A stretch of 18,061 nucleotides of DNA, taken from NCBI GenBank assembly GCA_015661095.1, contig JACVQI010000029.1, positions 1 through 18,061 of the forward strand, written 5' to 3'. Positions 8,963 through 14,801 of this stretch are shown here, one piece after another. How positions within the stretch are numbered: the first letter of the stretch is position 1; each line of letters begins with the position of its first letter. Origin of the DNA: Gammaproteobacteria bacterium (GTDB taxonomy: Bacteria; Pseudomonadota; Gammaproteobacteria; Eutrophobiales; Eutrophobiaceae). The notes under the pieces are model-generated. The model was not told where the DNA came from. It worked only from the letters and a program-made list of their open reading frames with translations, and did not search any database. The translations under genes and the position numbers were made by a program.

Positions 8963-9352
8963 ATGCAGTCAGCCACCGTAAAATCATTAGAAACCTTCGC
9001 CAATCCAGCCGGCAAACGGGATTACACCATCCGGATGACCGTTCCGGAATTTACCTGTCTGTGTCCGAAAACCGGACAGCCGGATTTCGCCACGTTGGAA
9101 ATTGAATATATACCGGATGTCTTGTGCGTTGAATTAAAATCCCTGAAGCTCTACATCTGGTCATACCGCGATCAGGGCGCTTTCCATGAGGCAGTCACCA
9201 ACAAAATACTGGATGATTTGGTCACTTGCCTGCAACCCAGGTATTTACGCATAACCGCCAGGTTCAACGTCCGCGGCGGCATTTATACGAATATCGTTGC
9301 CGAATATCGCCAACCGGGCTGGCAGGCACCGGAACCAGTGCAATTGCCCTGA
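8963..9352 (+). CDS. queF: NADPH-dependent 7-cyano-7-deazaguanine (preQ0) reductase
   Basis: Reduces the nitrile of preQ0 to the amine preQ1 in queuosine tRNA modification. The 129-residue length and single domain fit the short, unimodular YkvM-type QueF rather than the longer duplicated E. coli type. The catalytic block FTCLCPKTGQPDF (residues 30-42) holds nucleophile Cys34 and the proton-donor Asp41. The family signature for NADPH binding, ELKSLKLYIWSYRDQGAFHE, spans residues 57-76. An extra Cys32 replaces the more usual Ser two residues before the nucleophile. GGA at 8956-8958 and AGG at 8960-8962 serve as a close-set ribosome site. The gene is 6 nt upstream of cysZ and probably co-transcribed with it. 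Other queuosine genes are not in the window. Confidence 0.95.
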   Translation: MQSATVKSLETFANPAGKRDYTIRMTVPEFTCLCPKTGQPDFATLEIEYIPDVLCVELKSLKLYIWSYRDQGAFHEAVTNKILDDLVTCLQPRYLRITARFNVRGGIYTNIVAEYRQPGWQAPEPVQLP

Positions 9353-9358
9353 CAACAA

Positions 9359-10102
9359 GTGAAAGATTTCATTAAAGGATTTAAATATCCATTGCAGGGC
9401 TTCAAGCTGATCGCCAGGCCCGGAATCCGCTTGTTTGTCATCCTTCCACTGCTCATCAATACCCTGTTATTTTCCGCGGTAATCGCCTTTGGTGCGCATG
9501 AAATTATTAATTTGGGTGATTGGATATCATCAAAGTGGCAATGGGCGGAATGGATCATCTGGCTTATCTGGCCATTGTTCGTCATCATTGCCGTAAGTGT
9601 CGTGTTTTATGGTTTTACGCTGGTGGCAAATCTGATTTCCGCCCCATTCAATGGATTTCTGGCCGAGGCCGTTGTGATACAACTCGCAGGCAAAACCAAC
9701 AAGCAAACTGGCGGTTTGGCACAACTAATTCAGGAAATCATCGCCGCCTTGCGCAATGAGTTACGCAAATTCGTCTATTTCGTGTTATGTGCCTTGCCGT
9801 TGCTATTCCTGTTTATCGTCCCGATAGTCAACACCCTGGCGCCGTTGGTCTGGCTCATCTTCTGCTCCTGGTTGATGGCGTTGCAATATCTGGATTTTCC
9901 TATGAGCAATCAGGGCATGACCTTTCCGGAAATCCGTGCCAAACTGAGAAAACGAAAGAGTCTGGCATTTGGCTTTGGCATGAGCATAATGCTGATGAGT
10001 TTGATCCCGGTTCTGAATTTTCTGGCCATGCCTGTTGCCGTTACCAGCGCCAGCAAACTTTGGTTTTATGAACTGATGCCGTCAGATACTGACAGTCGCT
10101 GA
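9359..10102 (+). CDS. cysZ: Sulfate transporter CysZ (EI24 family)
   Basis: Inner-membrane protein associated with sulfate uptake for cysteine synthesis. The 247-residue protein matches the CysZ pattern throughout: FKLIARPGIRLFVILPLLIN near the N terminus, NLISAPFNGFLAEAVV in the middle, WLMALQYLDFPMSNQGMTFP and SLIPVLNFLAMPVAVTSASK near the C terminus. Hydrophobic segments lie at about residues 25-50, 65-95, 140-170 and 200-230. The start is GTG at 9359, 6 nt after the queF stop; it gives the same N-terminal layout as E. coli CysZ (253 aa) and has no clear ribosome site, suggesting coupling to queF. CysZ is also next to zipA-ligA in E. coli, so the neighbourhood is conserved. The ABC sulfate permease genes are not present here. 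Confidence 0.92.
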   Translation: MKDFIKGFKYPLQGFKLIARPGIRLFVILPLLINTLLFSAVIAFGAHEIINLGDWISSKWQWAEWIIWLIWPLFVIIAVSVVFYGFTLVANLISAPFNGFLAEAVVIQLAGKTNKQTGGLAQLIQEIIAALRNELRKFVYFVLCALPLLFLFIVPIVNTLAPLVWLIFCSWLMALQYLDFPMSNQGMTFPEIRAKLRKRKSLAFGFGMSIMLMSLIPVLNFLAMPVAVTSASKLWFYELMPSDTDSR

Positions 10103-10116
10103 ACAGAAATTCCGGA

Positions 10117-10145
10117 TTGCCAGACAGCGAGCTTTTTGGTATAGA
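10117..10145 (+). promoter_or_regulatory. sigma70-type promoter of dksA
   Basis: TTGCCA (10117-10122, 5 of 6 to TTGACA) and TATAGA (10140-10145, 4 of 6 to TATAAT) are separated by exactly 17 nt. The predicted transcript start at about 10152 is some 27 nt upstream of the dksA ATG, and GGAG at 10165-10168 lies between as ribosome site. The position in the 76-bp cysZ-dksA gap fits an independent dksA promoter. Made by eye. Confidence 0.5.
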
Positions 10146-10178
10146 TGCACGTTTATTTTTTGCTGGAGTACTAAAATC

Positions 10179-10823
10179 ATGCCTGCACAGAAGAAGGCTA
10201 AGAAAAAACCTGTAAAAAGGAAAGCTGTCAGATCGTCCAAATCGGCGAAGAAATCCGCGCCGCCAAAAAAGGCGGCCAGGAAACCTGCTGCCGCCAAGAA
10301 AAAAGTCGCCAAAAAAGCCAGAGTAGTCAAAAAGAAAGTTCCAGCAAAAGCGCCAAAAATCGCAAAAAAACCGGTTAAAAAACCAGTCGTCGCCAAAACT
10401 GTTATACCTGCCGCCAAAGGCGGAAAGGTCAAGCCTTACCAGCGCGCAAAAGGCGAGGAATACATGAATCCGGCGCAGGTCAAGCATTTCAGAAAATTAT
10501 TGACCAATTGGAAGCTCGAATTGATGGAGGAAGTAGACCGGACGGTGCATCACATGCAGGACGAAGCCTCCAATTTTCCCGATCCGAATGATCGCGCCAC
10601 CCAGGAAGAGGAATTCGCGCTGGAATTGCGCACCCGGGATCGCGAACGTAAACTGATCAAGAAAATCAACGAAGCTCTCGCGTCTCTGGAAACCGGAGAT
10701 TACGGTTATTGCGAAATCTGCGGTGTCGAGATCGGTAGCAACCGCCTGGAGGCCAGACCAACCGCCACCCTGTGCATCGATTGCAAAACCCTGGACGAAA
10801 TCAAGGAACGGCAGTTAGGTTAA
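10179..10823 (+). CDS. dksA: RNA polymerase-binding transcription factor DksA with histone-H1-like N-terminal tail
   Basis: DksA binds the RNA polymerase secondary channel and, with ppGpp, mediates the stringent response. Residues from about 84 to 214 are a full DksA: KGEEYMNPAQVKHFRKLLTN, the coiled-coil tip NFPDPNDRATQEEEF with the two critical Asp (135, 138), LRTRDRERKLIKKINEAL, and a zinc finger with Cys178, Cys181, Cys199 and Cys202 ending LCIDCKTLDEIKERQLG. In front is a tail of about 83 residues with 30 Lys, 18 Ala and no Asp or Glu, resembling AlgP or histone-H1-like C-terminal tails. Escherichia DksA has 151 residues, so this is about 60 longer. The ATG at 10179 follows GGAG at 10165-10168. 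The frame is open from the tail into the core, so this is a true fusion in this sequence. The tail presumably binds nucleic acid, by inference. Confidence 0.95.
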   Translation: MPAQKKAKKKPVKRKAVRSSKSAKKSAPPKKAARKPAAAKKKVAKKARVVKKKVPAKAPKIAKKPVKKPVVAKTVIPAAKGGKVKPYQRAKGEEYMNPAQVKHFRKLLTNWKLELMEEVDRTVHHMQDEASNFPDPNDRATQEEEFALELRTRDRERKLIKKINEALASLETGDYGYCEICGVEIGSNRLEARPTATLCIDCKTLDEIKERQLG

Positions 10824-10831
10824 GGACCATC

Positions 10832-10857
10832 TGACCGATTCGCGGATTTACCGGTCA
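10832..10857. terminator. Possible weak hairpin between convergent dksA and DAHP synthase genes
   Basis: TGACCG at 10832-10837 pairs with CGGTCA at 10852-10857 across a 14-nt loop, in the 61-bp gap between two converging genes. There is no U-run on either strand. Its position is right for termination, but the structure is weak. Confidence 0.25.
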
Positions 10858-10884
10858 CCCGGCATCCGCTCCTGCCCTGTCCGT

Positions 10885-11997
10885 TCAACCGAATTTTTGC
10901 TGCGCCTGACAGCGCCGCTCATAGGCCTGGCGCGCGATGGCAACATCTTCCAGAAACCAGGGTAATTCCTTGATATGCAACGCCTGCGGACCATCAACCA
11001 GCGCTTGTTCCGGGGCCGGATGAAAGTCGATTAACACCATGTTCGCGCCCGCGATCACACCCTGCGCGGTCGCATGCAGAATGTCGAGTATCCGATCCGG
11101 CGCCGCGCTACGGGTGCCGACGGAATGGGAGGGATCGATACACACCGGCATACGGGTCAACCTTTTCACCACCGGCACATGGGCAAAATCGACCAGATTA
11201 CGGTGCGGATCGGCATAATTGGTCTTCATGCCGCGCAGACAGAAGATAACGTTGCGATTGCCTTCACTGGCCAGATATTCGGCGGCATTGAGTGATTCTT
11301 CCAGGGTAATGCCGAAGCCGCGTTTCAAAAGAATGGGAAACTCCCTCTGCCGTCCAACGCTTTTCAACAATTCAAAATTTTGCGTATTGCGCGTGCCAAT
11401 CTGCAACATAACGCCGGTTGAATTGCCGGCAAGCGTTAGCGCCTGCTGGATCTCCTCGATCTGATTATCATGGGTGATCTCCATGGCAACCACCTTGATG
11501 TCATATTTGCCGGCTAGTTCGAATACATAGGGCAGACAGACCCGGCCATGACCCTGGAACGAGTACGGGCTGGTGCGGGGTTTATAAGCCCCCATCCTGG
11601 TACAAGATAATCCTTGCTGCTGCAAGGCCCGCAGCATCTGTTCAACATGTTCGCGGGTGTCGACAGCGCACAGACCCGCGAAAATGTTCAAATTGTCCTG
11701 GCCAAAGGTGATGCCGTTGTAGCTGAAGTGACTGGGCCGATCATCATCCTTATGGCGGCCAAGGATACGGTATTCCCGGGAGATCCTGACCACCCGATCC
11801 ACAATCTTGAAACATTCAATCTGATGGCTATCGAGTGCGGAGGTGTCGCCGATCAGATAAATTTCTGTGAGCCGCTGCTCGGCCCCGATAACTTCGTGGG
11901 TACTGGTACTGATGTCAGGTAATCCCTTCAGATACTCGAGAAGTTGCCGATAGGCGGGGTCTTCCCGGTTTGTGTCCGGATGGAGAATGACTATCAT
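10885..11997 (-). CDS. 3-deoxy-7-phosphoheptulonate (DAHP) synthase, type I-beta with N-terminal regulatory domain
   Basis: Condenses phosphoenolpyruvate and erythrose 4-phosphate, the first step of the shikimate pathway. The 370-residue protein starts with a ferredoxin-like/ACT-like domain (about 1-80), MIVILHPDTNREDPAYRQLL to about REYRILGRH, as in Bacillus and Thermotoga type enzymes, then the TIM barrel. The phosphate-binding block RMGAYKPRTSPYSFQGHG is at about 134-151. Metal and active-site blocks include Cys110, LLKRGFG and CIDPSHSVGTRS, with a C-terminal DFHPAPEQALVDGPQAL. The usual GPC around the metal Cys reads GLC here (108-110). Feedback control through the N-terminal domain is known in this family; which amino acid acts here cannot be read. 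The gene stands alone, converging on dksA and divergent from the protease gene. The ATG at 11997 has no close Shine-Dalgarno. Confidence 0.92.
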   Translation of the reverse strand: MIVILHPDTNREDPAYRQLLEYLKGLPDISTSTHEVIGAEQRLTEIYLIGDTSALDSHQIECFKIVDRVVRISREYRILGRHKDDDRPSHFSYNGITFGQDNLNIFAGLCAVDTREHVEQMLRALQQQGLSCTRMGAYKPRTSPYSFQGHGRVCLPYVFELAGKYDIKVVAMEITHDNQIEEIQQALTLAGNSTGVMLQIGTRNTQNFELLKSVGRQREFPILLKRGFGITLEESLNAAEYLASEGNRNVIFCLRGMKTNYADPHRNLVDFAHVPVVKRLTRMPVCIDPSHSVGTRSAAPDRILDILHATAQGVIAGANMVLIDFHPAPEQALVDGPQALHIKELPWFLEDVAIARQAYERRCQAQQKFG

Positions 11998-12103
11998 ATA
12001 TTTACGCCGTTGCGCTTCCCTTTATTAAATATTGGCCTATTCTAGGGAATTTAATCATTGCCATCCATGCCTGAATCAGGAAAACCCTGGCAAGCAAACC
12101 GAC

Positions 12104-12751
12104 ATGCTTAGCCGTATCCCAATCGCGCTGTTATTGTGGTTATCAACAATCGCCGCAGCCGCTGTGGAAGAAATCAGCATCGTCGGCCTGTTCCGGGATC
12201 GGGCTATCGTCAAACTGGATGGTATACAACGGGTGTTAACTCCGGGGAAACCGTCACCGGAAGGCGTTATTCTGATTTCCGCGAACAGTAAGGAGGCGGT
12301 GCTGGAAATCAACGGCAACAGAAACACCTACAGACTGGGTGATCACATCAGCAGCCAGTTTGTGGCACCTGCAACCCAGAAGTCAGTCATGATCGCCCCA
12401 GACGGACAAGGCATGTATCTGGTCAACGGCAGTATTAATGACTTCCAGGTCACTTTCGTGGTCGATACCGGCGCCACGCTGATCGTAATGAACAAACACC
12501 AGGCTAAACGTTTCGGGCTGAATTACAAGCTGGAAGGCGAGCCATCCATCTCCAGTACCGCATCCGGGCTGGATAAGATTTATATCGTCAAACTGGACAA
12601 GGTGACTGTCGGCGATATTGTGCTCAATAACATCCAGGGGGCAGTGCACGATGGCGACTACCCCGAAATGATATTACTGGGTAACTCTTTCCTGAGCCGT
12701 ATAACCATGCAACGCGAGGGTCAACTCCTGAAACTGGAGCATTTATATTAA
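12104..12751 (+). CDS. Exported retropepsin-like aspartic protease (clan AA, TIGR02281-like)
   Basis: The protein is 215 residues from the ATG at 12104. I chose this start because it begins directly with a signal peptide, MLSRIPIALLLWLSTIAAAA, with likely cleavage after Ala20. An in-frame TTG at 12032 would add 24 residues with no signal-like character. Residues about 23-80 form a small all-beta region (SIVGLFRDRAIVKLDG, then TYRLGD). The catalytic domain follows, with GSINDFQVTFVVDTGATLIV holding the single aspartic-protease motif Asp121-Thr-Gly-Ala; the C-terminal half has the typical LLGNSFLSRI block. One-domain enzymes of this sort act as homodimers. The substrate is unknown and a periplasmic location is inferred. 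It is 39 nt upstream of the CoA-binding gene and may be co-transcribed. Confidence 0.85.
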   Translation: MLSRIPIALLLWLSTIAAAAVEEISIVGLFRDRAIVKLDGIQRVLTPGKPSPEGVILISANSKEAVLEINGNRNTYRLGDHISSQFVAPATQKSVMIAPDGQGMYLVNGSINDFQVTFVVDTGATLIVMNKHQAKRFGLNYKLEGEPSISSTASGLDKIYIVKLDKVTVGDIVLNNIQGAVHDGDYPEMILLGNSFLSRITMQREGQLLKLEHLY

Positions 12752-12790
12752 CCCCGTTACAATCGGTTATTCATCTAACGGTGCATCCTC

Positions 12791-13270
12791 ATGAAATTCG
12801 TGATCGACAGTCCACAGTTACGCCGCATCCTCAAGGAAAATCATCGCGTCGCCGTGGTCGGGCTATCCGCCAATCCCATGCGGCCCAGTTACTTTGCCGC
12901 TAAATACCTCAAGGATCATGGCTACGAAATCGTGCCGGTTAATCCCAACTATCCGGAGATTCTGGGTGAAAAATGTTATCCCAGCCTGCTCGATATCCCC
13001 GGCCAGGTGGATGTCGTCGACCTGTTCCAGAAACCGGATCAGATTCCGGCCTTCGTCGATCAGGCCATCGCCATCGGCGCCAAAGTGGTATGGATGCAAT
13101 TGGGGATCGTCAGCGAGGCCGCAGCGGATAAGGCCCGCGCCGCCGGGCTGGAGGTGGTGATGGACCGCTGCATGAAAATCGAATACGCCCGGCTGTTCGG
13201 CGGTTTGAATCTGGTCGGCGTCAATACCCGCATCATTTCCGCCAAACGACCTTTGTACATCACTCGTTAG
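12791..13270 (+). CDS. CoA-binding domain protein (YccU-like)
   Basis: A 159-residue, single-domain Rossmann-fold protein of the CoA_binding_2/YccU family, also related to the N-terminal CoA-binding half of succinyl-CoA ligase alpha chains. Visible features are the glycine-poor nucleotide turn VAVVGLSANPMRPSYFAAKY (about 21-40), the strand-turn GYEIVPVNPNYPEILGEKCY, DVVDLFQKPDQIPAFVDQAI, VVWMQLGIVSEAAADKARAA and the family signature VVMDRCMKIEYARLFG. Its cellular job is not established, though it is widespread as a single gene. It ends 24 nt before metY, suggesting co-transcription; a link to methionine metabolism is only suggested by position. The ATG at 12791 is followed at once by the domain. 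Confidence 0.88.
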   Translation: MKFVIDSPQLRRILKENHRVAVVGLSANPMRPSYFAAKYLKDHGYEIVPVNPNYPEILGEKCYPSLLDIPGQVDVVDLFQKPDQIPAFVDQAIAIGAKVVWMQLGIVSEAAADKARAAGLEVVMDRCMKIEYARLFGGLNLVGVNTRIISAKRPLYITR

Positions 13271-13294
13271 TACCAAACTGAGCCTGGAACTGTC

Positions 13295-14581
13295 ATGACT
13301 GATCGAAAATTTGGAATAGAAACCCTGTGCCTGCACGCCGGTCAGATCCCCGATCCGGCCACCGGCTCGCGTGCCGTGCCGATCTATCAGACCACTTCTT
13401 ACGTGTTTGATGACACCGATCACGCGGCCAGCCTGTTTAATCTGCAAACCTTTGGCAATATCTACACACGCATGATGAACCCCACCAATGCCGTGTTCGA
13501 GGAACGCATGGCGGCACTGGAAAACGGGCGGGCCGGGCTGGCAGTGAGTTCCGGCATGGCGGCGCAGATGGTGGCGTTGCTGACCTTGATGGAGGCAGGC
13601 GATGAATTTATCTCGGCTAGCACCCTGTACGGCGGCACTTATTCTCAGTTTGACGTGACCTTTCGCAAGTTCGGCATCAACGCCCGTTTCGTCGATCCGG
13701 ACGACCCGGAGAATTTTCGCAAGGCATTAACCTCGAAAACCCGTTGTCTCTACGCCGAAACCATCGGCAATCCCTTGAACAACATCCTGGACATCGAGGC
13801 AGTCGCCGCCATCGCCAACGGCGCGGGCATCCCATTGGTGATGGACAACACCTTTGCCACGCCGTATCTGTGCCGGCCGTTCGAGCACGGGGCAGACATC
13901 GTCACCCATTCAGCCACGAAATTCATTGGCGGTCATGGTACCTCGATTGGCGGCGTGATCGTGGAATCGGGCAAGTTCGACTGGAACAATGGCCTGTTTC
14001 CCGGCATGACCGAGCCATCGAAGGGCTATCACGGCGTGCGCTTTTATGAAACCTTCGGTGATTTCGCCTTCACCATGCGCGCTCGCTGCGAGATCCTGCG
14101 TACACTCGGTCCCAGCATGAGCCCGTTCAATGCCTTCCTGTTCCTGCAGGGATTGGAGACCTTGCCGATCAGAATGGATCGACATTGCGAGAACGCCAAA
14201 AGCGTCGCGGAGTTCCTGAAGCAACATCCAGCCGTGACCTGGGTGCGCTACGCCGGTCTGCCGGAGAACAAATACCATGCCCTGGCGCAGAAATATCTGC
14301 CCAAGGGCGCCGGTTCCATTCTCAGTTTCGGCATCCAGGGCGGGATACGAGCCGGGCAAAAATTCATTGAGCACGCCCAGTTTTTGAGTCACCTGGCCAA
14401 CGTCGGCGATGCCAAGACCCTGATCATCCATCCGGCCTCCACCACGCACCGGCAATTGTCCGAGGAACAGCAGATCGCCGCCGGCGTTTCACCGGACATG
14501 GTGCGTATCTCGGTCGGCCTGGAAACCCTGAACGATATCCTCTGGGATCTGGATCAGGCGCTGGAACAGAGTCAGCAGTGA
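13295..14581 (+). CDS. metY: O-acetylhomoserine sulfhydrylase (O-acetylhomoserine aminocarboxypropyltransferase)
   Basis: PLP enzyme that joins sulfide (or methanethiol) to O-acetylhomoserine to give homocysteine (or methionine). The 428-residue length is typical of MetY and longer than MetB/MetC/MetZ (about 380-400). Motifs are the N-terminal ETLCLHAGQIPDPATGSRAV, the phosphate-binding YTRMMNPTNAVFEERMAALE, SSGMAAQMVAL, DNTFATPYLCRPFEHGADIV and the PLP-lysine block HSATKFIGGHGTSIGG with Lys209. The C-terminal LIIHPASTTHRQLSEEQQ and VRISVGLETLNDILWDLDQA are also classic. The insert rich in F, Y and G at about 228-255 is characteristic of this subfamily. It sits 24 nt after the CoA-binding gene. 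No S-box or Met-box was recognised upstream. The preference for acetyl over succinyl donor is inferred from family. Confidence 0.94.
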   Translation: MTDRKFGIETLCLHAGQIPDPATGSRAVPIYQTTSYVFDDTDHAASLFNLQTFGNIYTRMMNPTNAVFEERMAALENGRAGLAVSSGMAAQMVALLTLMEAGDEFISASTLYGGTYSQFDVTFRKFGINARFVDPDDPENFRKALTSKTRCLYAETIGNPLNNILDIEAVAAIANGAGIPLVMDNTFATPYLCRPFEHGADIVTHSATKFIGGHGTSIGGVIVESGKFDWNNGLFPGMTEPSKGYHGVRFYETFGDFAFTMRARCEILRTLGPSMSPFNAFLFLQGLETLPIRMDRHCENAKSVAEFLKQHPAVTWVRYAGLPENKYHALAQKYLPKGAGSILSFGIQGGIRAGQKFIEHAQFLSHLANVGDAKTLIIHPASTTHRQLSEEQQIAAGVSPDMVRISVGLETLNDILWDLDQALEQSQQ

Positions 14582-14801
14582 CGTAAGCTGATTGTGTTTG
14601 CGACTTTATACCAGAATTGTGTATATCCAGAGGAACCCCGAAACCAGACGGTTTATCCAGCTTGTCCGGCCACTCCCCTTCGATTATATTCGGGCTGATA
14701 AATCATTGTTAAATGTCAGGCCGGCACAAAATAATCAGAACAGATCATGCCTGGCGGAATGACATAATGTTCATAATTAAAAAGATATCAGAGAGGTTGT
14801 C
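14582..14801. promoter_or_regulatory. Intergenic leader of the PQQ dehydrogenase gene
   Basis: This 220-bp spacer separates metY from the PQQ gene. A poor sigma70-like pair, TTGCGA (14598-14603) and TATATC (14622-14627) with 18-nt spacing, lies near the metY end. A second candidate, TTGTTA around 14707 with AATAAT about 18 nt on, is closer. Neither is convincing. The ribosome site GAGAGG at 14791-14796, 5 nt before ATG 14802, is clear and sets the start. Confidence 0.35.

Noticed and set aside
10041..10487. Long minus-strand open frame rich in Phe, Gly and Arg opposite the dksA start
   Set aside because: It is the complement of the AAA/AAG-rich Lys tail of DksA, which yields TTT/CTT codons and few stops. 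The DksA reading is clearly the real one.
12032..12103. Upstream TTG start for the aspartic protease
   Set aside because: It adds 24 polar residues ahead of a clean signal peptide, and would overlap the promoter region of the divergent gene. ATG 12104 is better.
14745..14775. Possible sigma54 promoter (TGGC followed by downstream elements) ahead of the PQQ gene
   Set aside because: The GG and GC dinucleotides do not occur at the required spacing, so it does not fit a -24/-12 promoter.
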